Assembly: GCF_016802725.1 (NCBI RefSeq)
Contig: NC_052679.1
Location: 18,469,635-18,533,634, forward strand
Reading direction: 5' to 3'
Length of the DNA stretch: 64,000 bases
From: Solenopsis invicta
Lineage: Eukaryota; Arthropoda; Insecta; Hymenoptera; Formicidae
Position 1 is the stretch's first letter. Every line of letters starts with the position of its first letter. Position numbers and translations under genes: made by a program. The notes beneath the pieces are model-generated. The model had not been told where the DNA came from and did no database searches. It saw nothing but the letters and a program-made list of their open reading frames with translations. Below, one piece after another: positions 49,128-62,450 of this stretch.

Positions 49128-50559
49128 ACACACGCGGGCGCGGGTTTGGGAGAACGCGTTAGAGTTACTTGTGAGAATGCTTTTAAAAAAGATTAATCAC
49201 TAAAATCACTTGCGGTATAAAAGCTACAAATGTATACAAGAACTATTTTCTTCTACAAAACTGGTATGTAACGTAAGCGGAAAGTTAAGTCTATTTTTAT
49301 TGCGATCTTACATATATATGCATACAAAAAACGAATTTGATTGGACTGCACTGATGCATAGTACAGTGCGTACTGATGCACATTAAAGCCATAGATCCGA
49401 GTGTAAAAGTAAAATAAATTGTAAATATATTGAATAATATTATAAAATACTTATATTATTAAACAGCACAATAAAGTATATTAAGAATTTAACTCAATAT
49501 ATTTAATTCATTTATATATTTATATTAAATATATTTTTTATATTAATTTATGAAAGGATGACTTTAATGTGCACCAAAGCGCATTAATGCTTCCAATCAA
49601 ATTTGCTAGTATATCTAATTACGTAAGTAGATATCATAAAAAGTTGTTCGCATCATTAAAATCGGCAAGTTACACGTATGAACATTTACGTATGCTAATT
49701 TAATGTCGCATTCTAATGAGCGATAAACTATAAGTAGAACCGGAAAGACGAGTTTTTTTTACAGAATTGCTTAAACACTTTCATCAGATTACGTCTAGAG
49801 ATTGTAGAGATGAAATCGATTATTACTCTTATGGGAAACTTATAATTTTAATAATTTTGAAATTGCGTTTAAAACGTGTGTATCTACGGACATTCGTTCG
49901 TACATAAATACATATACACATACGTACAAGTAGAAACACTCATTTCCAACAAAGTTGACCGTTCCTAGATTGAGTATATTATCTCGAAAGAAAAAAACAG
50001 GTGCTTCTTTTTTCTAACACTCGCATTCTTCGAGATTTACGCAATCGATTTTGATAATAGTCAACATTATAATCTTTAATACTTCTTAGATATTACATGG
50101 AAGATGTTAGTTGAAACTGATAACATTATCTCGAAATTTGTTAAAGAAATATTCTAATTAATATAAACTTGTTCATTGAAGCACTAATTGAAATTTAGTC
50201 AATATCTAAATTTCATAGATACTAATAAATTTTTATAATTTGTAACTTAGATTTGTAATTTCCTAGCTTGTACTTAAAATTTTAGCAAATAAGTATAAAT
50301 CTAAACAACAGATAATTCTAAATATTATAGTGTTCAGTATGAATTATCTGAATTTTAAATAATTACAAATGCCCAATTATACGCATATTTGTACGTCATT
50401 GTTGTTAATAATAAAGAAATGAAACATTTCTTAAATTATAGTAAATTGGAAAAGGAATTATTGGATTGATATACACTATATATTACTGTATAATGAAATG
50501 AAATAAATATGCTTGGAAAATGTATAAAGCTTATTCAACCTGAATCCTCGGGGTGCTAG
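49128..50559. other. Non-coding flank downstream of the BOD1L-like gene
   Basis: AT-rich with no supported exon. The part next to 50559 is probably the BOD1L-like 3' UTR. Confidence 0.45.
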
Positions 50560-53500
50560 CTATGCTTGATTAGATCGTCTGCTTCGACGAGAAGAACTTG
50601 AAAATAACGGGCGTGGTTTATATAAGTCATCGCTCGAGTATCGTTGATGACTGGTCCTATTACGGCTGCAATTTTAAGGAATAATAATGTTAGACAGAAT
50701 TGAATCTCAAGTAATATTCGAGAAGATATTTATTTAGAATGATACAGTCAAATCGCGCGTTTATAGAAGAGGTACAAAGTGAGTGTAACAACAACGATCA
50801 AACAAATATAATAAGTTACATGTATAATCCTGAGCTACGTAAAAATCTCGGAAACATGTAACGTACCTCTTTTCTTCTTTGATTACATTGGACGATGCCG
50901 TCTTGTCGCTCGTTGCAGACACGTCGCTGTCAGGGCTCAGAGGCATAACGAAGTTCTCGCCATTCGAGATCCCCTGGGCATTGCATAAATTCGAGAATCT
51001 TGGTTTCTTAGTGAATTTCCTCTTCTTGACGATGTGCACCGCGTCTTCGCTAGGAGAGGACAATTTCTCTTTATGGCCGTCATTATTGTTGTCCGAATTA
51101 TTCACTAGTATGTCCGATAAGGGGCTAGACGAACGTTTGCGTGATTTCGGCAATGGCGGTGCCGCCATGGACTTCGGTATTGAGGAAACTACTTTGCCGC
51201 CTAGACTCTCTATTATATCTTCCAAAGACGAATTCTCCACAAGCTCTAGAGATTCCAAAAAATTGGAGAATCTTTCCGATTTCTCGTTATCAGTCTTGAA
51301 GTAATGGCAATCCTCATTGTCCTCGTTAATCACGGAGGACGAAGATTTAATTTCCATACAATCTATGATATGTGAGTCTATTGTGTCAACTGTAGGTGAC
51401 GCCTCTATTTGTTTTTCATCCGGTGATTCTTTATTATCATCCTGTATCTCGAGTGTGTCATTCTTCGTTTCTTTGTTATCATCTTGTGTTTCTGCTTCAT
51501 TATAATACTGTTCTTCCAATGCCTTTTCCTCTATCGTGTTTTCCTCCATCGTGTTTTCTTCCATCGATTGTTTTACGCTTCCGTTTTCATTGTGATCCAG
51601 AGATTCTGATTTTTCTGAAGCCGCGGTTTCTTCCAGTTTTTGCGAAACATGCGTTTCCTCTGTTTGATATTTTTCTTCCTCGACAATTGTATGTTTTGGT
51701 ATTTCGTTCTTTGAACTTTTCTCAGAGTCGTCCTTACAAGTCTCTTTAGAGACTTGCGAAACTTCTGTACCTTCAGCGAGCAACTCGTTAGACTGAGCGT
51801 CTTTTTTCTCGTTTTCAGTTTTGGAATCCTGTGTGACTTGTGTTTCGTCTGAATTTGATATCACTTCGCTTGAAGATTGCTCTATACTCAACTTTAAGAG
51901 GTCATTCGCACAAGACTCGGCTCCTGGCATTATTATTGATCTCTCGTCCAGCATTAAACAAGGTTCGTGTTTCTCAGGGTAAGGTTCTTCATACTCCTCG
52001 TCGGGAATCTCTATAATTTGAACCCGTTCGTCGTCCGGTACAATCTCGAAATTATCGGTATTCTTTGTATTCGATTGATTCGTTTGATCAACTTCCTGCG
52101 TAACTTTCTTCTCCACCTTCTTATCCTCTTTAAGTTTCTGCTTTTCCATTTGTTTCCTGATTTTCATCAGTTTCTTAGCTTCATGTATGTTTTTTGCAAA
52201 TTTCGGTTTTTTGAGCTTTACATCGGAATTCGATTCAACATCTTTATCTGGCAACAGCCTTTTCTTCAATGGCAGACTTGTATCACGTGTATCTATGTTT
52301 CCTTCTGTCTCTTCCTGCCTATCGTGAGCCTCATTGCTATTATCAGTCTCAATCTTCGAATGACTCTTTTCATTTGTCGATAGTTGCGAACTGATTTTTT
52401 TACTCAATTTACAATCTGTCTGATGCGACAACTTCGAATCGCTCACTTGCGTTTCCTCGATGCTGTCTGACGTTTCGCTGCCAGAATTACTAACATGATT
52501 ATCCTTCGTCAAATTCGACGTGCTCGATTTGTTGCTAGTTACGTTAGAATTCGAGCTGCTGGGCGGTGAGGTTTTATTACTCGAGCCGTTCGAGCCGTCC
52601 CGGTCAGTGGAACGCCGATCGTTCGAGTTCTTCCGTAAACTCGAGTGATCATCCTTCATCTTGGATTTTTTATCTTCTCTACGCTTCTTATCCTTGGATG
52701 GACTATCGGTTTTTGACTCCTTTCTACTATCTGATTTCTCGGCGCGATCGGAACTCTTGCTCTGCTGTAAGTGATTCTTCGCGTCTTTTTTACCATTTGT
52801 CGTTTTCTCACTCACCTTTATATCCTTTTTCGCATCTACTTTTCCGCCCTTATCTTCCTTCTCGCTTCTGGAAGCCTTCTTCGAATCCGACTTGTCAGAT
52901 TTGTCCGACAAATCTGACTTGCTACTGTAATGGCTTTTACTTTCTTTCGACAATCGTCTCTCATCCCGTTTTGTTTTATCCCTCGAATCTGATCGTTTAT
53001 CTTTTCCATCGGAAATCTTTTCCGACATCTTGCTGCTTTTATTTTCGTGATAATTTACAGAGAGATTTTTCGATGACGACGACGATGACGACGACGAACT
53101 TTTATGATCTTTCTTGCTCGATTTTTTATCCTTAAGAGGATCCTTTTTGTCTTTATTCTCTTTATTATCTTTCATGAGTTTAATATCCTTATCCTTATTC
53201 AATTTTTCTTTCTCTGTCAATTCCTTCTTTTCTCGAAGCTCTCTAATCTTCTCTTTATAAATATCTTTCAAATCTTTCACTTCTTTATTAACATTATCTT
53301 TCTTATCCGTCTCTTTAGGCTTCTCGTCCTTGAGCTTGTTGTCCTTTAAATTTCCTGAAACATCTTTGATTTTGTCAGAACTTTCCCTCGCTTGCTCAAT
53401 TTTATCTTTAGATTTACTTTTATTGTACTTATCGTACTTCTCACTACTGTGTTTGTCATACTTTTCGCTTGATCTCTTTCTCTCGTTATTTTTATCCTTG

Positions 53501-55917
53501 TAATATTTTGCATCCTTACTTGCGGCTTTATCTTTCGTGCTTTTTGATGACTTGCTAGACTCACTGTCCTTGCTCTTTTCTCGACTCTTATGCTCATACT
53601 TATCCTTAACACTATTATCTGTGGCTTCACGAGAATTTTCTTTAGAAGATACACTTTTAGCACCCTTGAAATCCTTAGTGTCTTTATAATCTTGCACATC
53701 TTTACCTTTAGCAAAGTCAAAACTGCTTTTAGTCGACTTGTTTTTAGATGAATCCAACTCTCTGAATGCTTTGAAATTATCTTTACCGCTTTTAGCCTCG
53801 TACTTGTCCTTCGTCGTTTCGTCTCTTGATGAATCGTGTACCGGTGTTAAAGCATGATTAGAGGAACCGAAGTCCGTCACTATTGACAATCGGGAATCCG
53901 AGGAGACTTTACTAAGCTGAGAATCTTGATTGCTATACTCGAAGTTATCCCGCGACAATTCGTTCGAGAAATCCGGGCTTCTGGATCTGTGACTCGTTAA
54001 TTCCGATATGCCCGATAAATGCGAATCGTTGGAAATGTTGGATTCATTTAGATTCATAATGTCGATAGGCTCAAACGTTGGACTGACCTCTTCCTCCTCT
54101 TCTTCCATTTTGTCATCTGACTTCGCGGACGTGTTCAAGTTCGAATTACTTTCATTCTTAGTTAGTTTATAGACTTCATCAGACGATTTTTCCTCCACGG
54201 AAATATGTCCATTTTCCGACCCTGCTTTAGTTTTATCCTTATATGTCTCCTCATTCTGCGGCCTCTGTTCATCGACTTTTTCATCTTGTTTTCCATTCAA
54301 ATCGTTTACATCATTTATATCTAGGGATTCAAGAGATTCATCCTTCAAGCTGTTCTTGTCGGACTCTGGCGAGACCGGGTCCAAATCTTTAGGTAACAAA
54401 TCTTTAAGACCGCAAGCACCGTTCTTTTCTTTCGTCTTTGGCCTCTCTATACCTAGGAACTTATACACCACATCCTCTATCTGAGGCATAAAAACTGAAT
54501 AGACCTTAGGATTCACCACTTGATCTACTATTCGTTCCACGCCAGCATCCAGATATGGTGCATCATGTATATGCTTGCGCAAGGTTTCCCTGAGCTGATT
54601 CTTGTTCAGGTCTGGTTTCCATACTTGCTTACTAAGGAAAGAGTTTACAGAGCCTTCAACTCTTGTCCTCAGATTTTGATACGCAGGCTGAAATTATACA
54701 TATGCATTAGATACTATATTAATACATTAGATACTATATTAATATTTAATATTTACTAAATGAGTCAGTTTTTGTATAATATGTACAATAAATGTTTTCT
54801 AATATTTAGGTTTATTCGATTTTTGTAAAAAAAATTCTCAGATTTTCTAAGAATCTTATACAAAAATTTAAGTAAAATTAGGAAAAATTTTAATGTTCTG
54901 AAATTTATTTTATTATACTTTCTAATGTTCTTAATCATATAATCATAAAAAAAACCATTTTAGTTTTAGGTAATAAATTGAACAAAATACTAAAATAAAA
55001 TATATAAATTAAATACGGCATGATTTGTTCATAATATATGGATATATTCAATAGAAGTACAGGATTTGGAAAGTATTTAAATACACAATGTCAATTTAGA
55101 ACAATGTATTATTTTTTGTCACTAGATTTGCTATAAAACTTGAGTCATTAGAAAATAGACATGTATATTTACTGCTAATAAATTTTGCTCAATTATCAAA
55201 ATGACCATAGAAACAATTTTATCAGAAAAAAAGAGAAAATATAAATTTAAAATAAAGTTTCCAAAAAATTTTTCTGAGTATCAATAAAATCTCATAAAAA
55301 TCCATGATTTTTACAGATAAAAAAAATCCTAATTTTTTAAGTATGAAAACACTGAGTATTTTATGTAATAAGTTTTTAATGACTACTTATCATTGTACTT
55401 CTATTAAATTTTGATTCTTGAACGCTTGATTTTGATGCACTGTTTCTAGAGCAATCATAATTTCTATATATTAAATATCTATATATTAAAATATTACAGT
55501 CTCCAACAGTATATCAAAATCAAGCATCGAAGAACCAAAGTTTAGAAGGAATAGATTCGTTAAAAATCTGTTACATAAAACATCATCCTAAAATGCATCC
55601 TATTTAGGATCCTCTTTGTTGCAAAAATAACGATAACGATGAAAACTTTTTTACAGCTATGCCTAATGTTTAAACCAGTTACCTAACCTCTGAATTGCTC
55701 TGAATCGAAGGGATCAGGTGGAAAGGTCCAACGTCCTTTTACGTTACGGACGAGTTTGTTGTCAGGAATCGGTTGCGAAAATTACCTTGGTATCGACGTC
55801 GGCGATGCATTCCTTCCGGAACTGATCGAAGATACCCTGGGACTTAACTTCGCCCACTATGTGATCGATCAATCGTTGATCACCAGCCAGCAGAGTGTTG
55901 GACAGGCCCAACTCCAT
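50560..55917 (-). CDS. BOD1L1-like protein with Shg1/BOD1 domain (3 exons)
   Basis: Exons: 55917-55786, 54687-50867, 50665-50560; in frame, 1352 aa. The ATG at 55917 (MELGLSNTLLAGDQRLIDHI) is preceded by an in-frame TAA nine bases upstream, which fixes the start. Residues about 12-125 form the Shg1/BOD1 domain: VKSQGIFDQFRKECIADVDT, KPAYQNLRTRVEGSVNSFLS, PDLNKNQLRETLRKHIHDAP, DRIVDQVVNPKV-like region and FMPQIEDVVYKFLG. The rest of the 3.8 kb exon encodes a low-complexity, charged, disordered chain with KDK, SSKSDK, EEEEEE and poly-Ser runs. The last exon ends YSSDDLYKPRPLF, then SSSSRRSRRSNQA, a short conserved-looking tail. In vertebrates BOD1L1 works with SETD1A at stalled replication forks, and yeast Shg1 is a COMPASS subunit. 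It is much shorter than human BOD1L1 (about 3000 aa). Confidence 0.9.
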
Positions 55918-56300
55918 GTCGTCAGGTTACGTCAGGTATCGGGAAGTCGGATCTCGCTCGTCATGAAACGAATAGGACGATCATCCTGGCTGATCAGAAC
56001 TGCTGAAGTTGTTGCCGTTGCTGGACCCTCTTGTCAAGCAACACGCTCCGCAGCTATCTCGCGGCCATATTTCCTCGCGCTTCGTGCGGTGCGCATTCGC
56101 AAGCCAAATCAGTCTGATTTTCTCGATTTAATTGAGAAAAATCTAAAAATGAAATAAATACACACTCTTACATTTTAAATAAAATTAAATTAATGTATTT
56201 CAAAAATTACGACTTGCATAAAATAAAATAAAAATAGTAATGGTAAAAATAGCAATAGTAAATTTACAAAAAATATAACATAGAACAAATAAGTTTAAGA

Positions 56301-56416
56301 TATTCAATAGTCGTAAATAATTTTTAATCTTTGATTGAAAAGATAATTAATTACAAATTCATTCATACAGTCATTTTTTTAAACCAAAGATTGAAAATTA
56401 TTTACGACTATGAATA
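56301..56416. repeat. Inverted repeat, related to a fragment at 30.2 kb
   Basis: Arms 56301-56333 and 56385-56416 pair (TAGTCGTAAATAATTTTTAA against the complement with CAAAGATTGAAAATTATTTA). The left arm and loop resemble 30186-30235 (GTAAATAATTTTCAATCTTT, then AATTAATTACA), so it is a dispersed element. Confidence 0.65.
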
Positions 56417-56530
56417 CCGGCTTAAAATTTAATTTTTAATAATTGTTACTTTTTATGTAGATCATTGTAGTCACCTAATTTTATAAAATATAAACTTGAA
56501 ATTCTCATTAGTTTGTATCAGGTTTGTTTT

Positions 56531-56617
56531 TTTCAGCCGAAATTCTTGCACAGTTTATTTTTTCTTTTTTTCCGTCCACCGTGAAAAAAAAGATGAACTG
56601 TGCAAGTAAGCTGAAAA
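56531..56617. repeat. Short hairpin repeat
   Basis: TTTTCAGCCGAAATTCTTGC and ACAG on the left pair with CTGTGCAAGTAAGCTGAAAA on the right, around a pyrimidine-rich loop. Confidence 0.65.
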
Positions 56618-57796
56618 GGACAGATCAATTGTTAGATATAAAATTCCAATAATGCGCAATAATCTTTAAATGCCGTCTCTCAGCTGATCGCGAAAACTTC
56701 TCTGATTTTACAAAATAAAAACATCATTAAATTATTTAATAATCTTTTGTAGATAATGTATCGACGGTCGGTAAAATCATAACCGACCTTACCGGCAGAA
56801 ACTAAATGCTTTTTCCCCCTCAATTGAATGACGAAACAAATCAAACAAATGGCGTCGCGTGAGTTTCAAACGCACAGTTTATGACCGAAATTTCTGGACA
56901 AAGTCGAGATATAAGTTTGATACAAGCAGATACAGCTTCATTGATGAAAGATCGTAATATTCACATGTTCACGGAAAAAGAGAGGACACTCAGAATTGAC
57001 GATTTCGTTTAAAATTGCCTCTAATTCACGGACTCCGAAAAAGTGAATTGCGCGCCAACGTCTGATCGAGTGGATCAAACTACATACGTGCATACACATG
57101 CGATGTCCCGGCCGCTTTAAGTGTAGCTGCTTTGGTGAATAGTTGATGGCATGAATGGCGTGATATGCGCGAAATCGTCGCACACATTCGCAGAAGCTGA
57201 ATCACGACCGAGAGAATCCTGTTTGAGTGGAACACTCGGGAGAGGTTAGTTGCCATTGTTGTGTTTCATCGCGTTGAACCGCGTTACTTGAGAGGTTATG
57301 TTGATCATGCCATTTCGAGATAAATTTCCCACGTGTCGCGAGACCTGTCTTCTTGTAAGACACAATTTGCCATTCTATTTCACGGCAACATGAGTTACAT
57401 GCAAATCACGATTTAGTCCGAAAGCTTCATTGTATTACGAGAAATTACCTTCGAAATGGAGTGTTTATCTTTTAGGAAGAAAGTACGGATTTGAAAAAGA
57501 CGCAGTCATCATGATTGATTGAAATTTGCGCGAATCATATGCTCTATCGTTAGAAAATAATGATAACATGAATTGTATTTTATTGAATTAATTATACATG
57601 TTTTCATAATTATGATTTTTTATTGTTCAATTAAATTTATACTCAATGTTAAATATTAAATGCATACTAAATATTATTAAATTATGTGTGTGTGTATGTA
57701 TACATATACATACATACCTTATATAAATATTATGTATGTATGATACATAAAAGTGTACCAAAAATAATAGACATACTTAATATAACAGCTTATATA

Positions 57797-58158
57797 AGCA
57801 TTTAAGGCCATTTTATCATAACGTAAACAGTCATAAGTGGTCATAAAACATTATAAGGTAGTGTTTATTTTTACCTATGCCTCCGCAGATTAGCTTTAAT
57901 ATTGGTTTAACTTTATTTTTAACTTCTGGTTCTAAGAATAAGTTTACACTATTACATAAAATGGCCTTTAAATGACACATTAAGTGGTGAGTGTAAAGCT
58001 GATTTTGTGGAAACTTGTTAATTATTGAGAGTTCTATCTTTTATTTTTAATAGTTAGTTTTTAGTAGATACAGAAGAAGACCATTTTGATCATTAAAGAA
58101 AAAAAAGACTAATAACTTTAGAACTATTAAAAATAAGAAGGTAGAACTTTCGATAATT
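57797..58158. repeat. Two adjacent inverted repeats
   Basis: CATTTAAGGCCATTTTAT (57797-57814) pairs with ATAAAATGGCCTTTAAATG (57956-57974). Just after it, AATTATTGAGAGTTCTATCT with TTTATTTTTAATAG (58018-58054) pairs with its complement at 58122-58158. Both look like MITE remains. Confidence 0.65.
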
Positions 58159-61100
58159 AATTTTCTGTATGTATATATATAACATTTATTATTCTCAGAG
58201 ATTTTTAGGAAGACTTCTGACAGAAAACATCATGTTTTATTATTTTTAAATATTCTCTGCTTATAAAGGTAATTTTTTCGACAATTTTGTTACTTGTAAG
58301 ATAATTATTGTATCATTCTAAATTCATATATACTATTTTAAAGAGTTTTAAGATAAGAATCCGGCTCGCGTACTCATATAAATGCGACTTATTTGAGTGA
58401 TAAAAATGATTAAAGAAATAAACAAATAATGCTTATCGTTAGAACTCCTTGGTGATGAAACAATAATAGAAGAATCTAGATCGATATGTACAACTAATCT
58501 AAGATCGATTCAGATATAACCGAATAATGTCCGATTTTTTCACACTTTCTGATAGCTATCTTCCAGATAAAAATATGCGTTGTAAATAAAAATTGTTTTT
58601 TTCCACTGAAACCTTTGATTACGTAATGGATAGTTATTCTTCATACTACTAACTTTCGACACAAAATGTACTACAATTTTATTAGAAATTATCATATTCT
58701 CTGGGAGATATTTCATGGATAAAGTTATCTAAAGATGAAGAAATTAAAGGGCACAAGACTAGTCTTTAACAAATTGTCTTCGAAAAACTTTGATTTATAT
58801 TGATTTTATATTGATCAAAACGTGACGAAGGAAAAGTTGTTTCGAGTAGCACATGGAGCGCGTATTAAGCCTGTTCTTTTTAGTTAAATTAAACTTTGCA
58901 CGATTTATCTTTCCTCCTTTTATTTTTTTTTTAAGAGAAAAAGAGAAGTAAACAAAAAGTTCTAAAAAAAAAACAGACCTATAGAAGACACGTCGTGTGC
59001 GTGTGCACTTTTCCAAAAATAAACAATTGTTGATCAGCGTTACGCACTCAACATCAATGTAAAATCGACGTTCCGTACGCGACGAGGCTAACTGACTCGC
59101 ACAAATCACAGATATGGCCGTACCTTCCTGGTCGGCCGGGGGCCGGTCCGCGGGGATTTTATTGTACATTCGCAAATTGACATACAATGAGGACCATTAT
59201 AAAACGCGTAATGGCTTTCAATGGGATTAATTTACGGTTCGCGCGGTACGGAACAGGCCACCGCAGTATGCCGGATCGCGTCTAGCGATTTCTAAATAGA
59301 GTCCGGAGCTGGACAGAAACGTCCTTGCGCATACAATCGACGAAACGAAAATAGACTTCGATCGTGTACGTGTGCCTTGTAGTAAATTAATTTAATAGAG
59401 CGGTTAATGGAGAGATAACCCATCGATATTATGACTTTATCATTAATGAAACATTAAAGCGTGCAATTTTTTGAGGGCCTTCTAATAGATACACGCTTAC
59501 CATTTACTTGAAATATTTACTCAAATTAAACTTCTGCAACACAAAAAAAAATTTTTTTTAATATATATGCTCAACAGAAAATAGGGAGCGCTATTAGAAC
59601 GTCTAAAATTACACAATATTTAAATCGCTGTAATTCAATGAAAAAATTTATCGTAGAAAAAAAGTTAAAAAAGAGCATTATGAAGTTTGAAATTTGTACT
59701 GTAACATAACTTTAAACCGCTTTTGATGATCTTTTAAATTCATAGTTTTATATCTTAAAAAAGATATAGATTATGTTATTTTGTTCTTTAAAAATTCGCG
59801 CATTTAAGATAGTACATGTTTTTTTTTTTTAATATATGTTAAACGGAGTTTTTTTTAACGTAATTCGGTAAATATTTAAATGTCTCTTGCAATAAGATGT
59901 CATCGCAACACTTCTATGCATGCATTCCGGTGCATTCTATTCGTTAATAGCAATGAACACGTGGCTGTTTAGCAGAAGTGTATCATCCGGAACGGTGGCA
60001 ATTAAAGCTCGCGTCTGTCGCGAACGCTGGACTACTGGTGCGATCCGATTGGTCGTGTCCGAGTAACGTGATTCTGTCGCGATTAAACACATGAAGCGTG
60101 ACCGTTCAGTTCGTCTTCGTCCACTTTATTTTTCGGAAGTTTTTCCGATTTCTCGTCGTGGTGCGAAACGGCAGACGAACGCGTCGCGGCTTCCTGGGAC
60201 TACTATCTAGTTTTCGGGTCCATGATACCGGAATTCCGGAGAGTCGCACCGTAGAAACGCATCACAAATTACCGTCGATCTTCGTCGGTGGCATGCCAGC
60301 CCGCGAACACGGTCGGATGCAGTCGTGGTTGATCCGTTCCAGCACTCGCGTCGAGATGAACGTGGATCACTGCGTCGTCGAACGACGCACACTCTTAAAC
60401 ACTATTAAACGTGGCGTGCGTTAAAAAACTAGTGACACCCTCGACTGTGATCGTACGCTCGCGTTATCGTTTGAACACCATTTAGTTTCGTTCGAGGAAT
60501 TTCGTCAGGTTTCAGAAGGTTCAAGATTGGTTCTTAAATCGGATCGGATAGATCCAAAGAGTTTCACGTCTTGTTTTCGAAGCTTGAAAGCTTGACGATT
60601 AAAAGGAAAATGATGCACGTTATCACGATCTCGTGTCAAGACTCTTGTTTTGAAAAATATTTCTATTTCAATAAGAATTTTTATTCTGTATTTTCTCGCT
60701 TCTGACGTGGTAATCTGAGATAGCAATGATGAGTGTGAGCTTTAATTTTTCATTTTCATCGTTGCGCTTTTTCTTTTTTTTTATTTCATAGAAAATTTTG
60801 TGATTGATTCTACAATTTGAACACAAAGGTCTTCATTAAAACATCGCTGTTCTGACACCCATCGATTTTATCGACGATCCATCAAGTTTGTTCATAAACG
60901 ATGCTGCTTTCCATTCTAAATTTTCACAATTCCACCATACGGATGCGTGACGCTAATTCTTGATTTTCATTTCATTTTTTTTTTTAAATTAAGTGAAAGC
61001 CGTGGGTTTTCTCGAGAATCATTTTTCGGACCAATGAATTCGACAAATAGAGAAAGTCTTACGGGTCGAGGAGAACGTTTATTTTCTGCAATTATCTTGG

Positions 61101-61735
61101 AACTGAAATTATTTTGAACGAGTAAAATATAGAAATAAAATGCTGCGATAGACTGTAACGCGAATACACGAACTCAGAAGCTACGAACGCGAATGTACGA
61201 AGAGGAAAGAGAGATAGAGAAGACTGAAAAAGAACTAAATTTTATTTTTATTAATTAATTTATTATTAATTAATTACTTTTTTTAATTATCTCTATTAAT
61301 TGCTTGTTTTACCGTTCAGGTGTTGTTTCGATTCGAGTTTGCATAGATTTTGATTATTTATACGCATATGGTAACTTCATTATTAGCAATATTGAATTCG
61401 TGCACTGTCTGCATAAGTCTTGAGATCTCCATTGGATGAAAATTTATTTATATAATTAATAATATTTTTTATATTTAAGATTTTTTTTTCTACTTTATAG
61501 ATTACGAGGTGTTAAAAAAACTGCACTCTTTCTTTAATATTAGTATTACTATTTTAATGTAAAAGAAATTTTATTAAATATTATATCAAAATTTTAATAC
61601 TGCAATTTGCATAATGCTCTTCTTGTTGAATGTCTTATTCAACAGAAAACTTGGCTATTCAAATTTATTCGCTTGAATTGCGTATCATATGTGACTTCGA
61701 ACTTTGATTTATGAGGAAATTAATTTCATCAATCC
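58159..61735. other. Intergenic region with a CpG-rich patch
   Basis: Mostly AT-rich. 59900-60530 is CpG-rich (for example GTCGTCGAACGACGCACACT) and may be the promoter or non-coding first exon of a gene on the plus strand lying beyond the window. The 108-codon frame at 60098-60424 is not supported as protein. No exon could be assigned. Confidence 0.4.
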
Positions 61736-61812
61736 TAGAATGCAACTGTGAATTTTCACTAAACTAGGTCAAGTTTAGTATAGTTTTGATGAAAATTCAC
61801 AGTTGCATTCTA
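61736..61812. ncRNA. MicroRNA-precursor-like hairpin (candidate)
   Basis: A perfect 23-bp stem: TAGAATGCAACTGTGAATTT plus TCA at 61736-61758, and its exact complement at 61790-61812. The 31-base loop has its own CTAAAC / GTTTAG pair. Size and shape fit a pre-miRNA, but a small MITE relic would look the same. Confidence 0.35.
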
Positions 61813-62004
61813 AAGTTAATTTAATTGATTTTTTAACAAAATAATAAATAAAGTACGTATAACAATTTCGTATAATGATTGGATATCACGTGATTGAAGT
61901 TGAATAGTTAAGCTTTCTAACGAAGCACACAACAGAAAGAGCGTTATGCTGCAAATTTTATTGTTCAGTAAACTTAAATTTTTATTACAAGAATAATTTG
62001 TGTT

Positions 62005-62450
62005 AATTCTTTTAATTCCGAATTAATACCACCGTTTAGAAAACAATTTTTTTTCTCTATTTGTTATTGTTCTTAATAATGTAGAGATGGTACCTGATTT
62101 TTCTATTAACATTTTTGGAGAAATCAAAATATTATTATTGTTATTTGCATTACTTAACCCTGCGTTGGTATGGTGGGGTGTGGCGTACCCTATAGCAAAA
62201 TATGCTTTGGAAATCTCAACACTTGAGTATATGCATCATAAGTGTACAGTTTTTATTTGAAACAGTGTTGTCTATCGGTAAATTATTGTCTCTAGCTCAA
62301 AGCTAGAGATCAATGCACGGGATGTATCATACCCAATCACACCAACGCGAGGTTAATCCCTTGGCATCCGTCGTTGCCCCGAGACAATAATCTTCAGATC
62401 TATCCAGACGTCAAACTAATTGAAAATATCGAATATTAAAATATTATCGC
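62005..62450. repeat. Dispersed repeat related to 26.42-26.64 kb, split by an insertion
   Basis: The left part (62005-62145) and the right part (62357-62450, inverted) match the intron repeat at 26.4-26.6 kb. They are separated by the TTAA-flanked element at 62158-62352. Confidence 0.55.
62158..62352. mobile_element. piggyBac-like MITE with TTAA flanks
   Basis: TTAA precedes (62154-62157) and follows (62353-62356) a 195-bp element. Its ends are imperfect inverted repeats: CCCTGCGTTGGTATGGTGGG against CCTCGCGTTGGTGTGATTGG. TTAA duplication and C-rich ends are typical of piggyBac-derived elements. Internal words TAGCTCAAAGCTA form a small hairpin. No transposase. Confidence 0.7.

Larger units (their letters stand above)
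55918..57796. other. Upstream flank of the BOD1L-like gene
   Basis: Holds the BOD1L-like promoter and two short inverted repeats (listed separately). The open frame at 55756-56157 on plus is a shadow of exon 1. A CpG-richer patch at about 56930-57300 could be regulatory. No exon is supported. Confidence 0.45.

Noticed and set aside
51317..53349. Open frames of 62-189 codons on plus within the BOD1L-like exon
   Set aside because: They are antisense shadows of Ser/Lys/Asp-rich codons; the products are Phe/Ser/Leu-rich with no signal of a real protein.
55756..56157. 133-codon frame on plus
   Set aside because: It overlaps BOD1L-like exon 1 in antisense, and the Shg1 domain reading on minus is far better supported.
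60098..60424. 108-codon frame on plus in a CpG-rich patch
   Set aside because: The translation shows no recognisable motif and may be a non-coding first exon; insufficient support as CDS.
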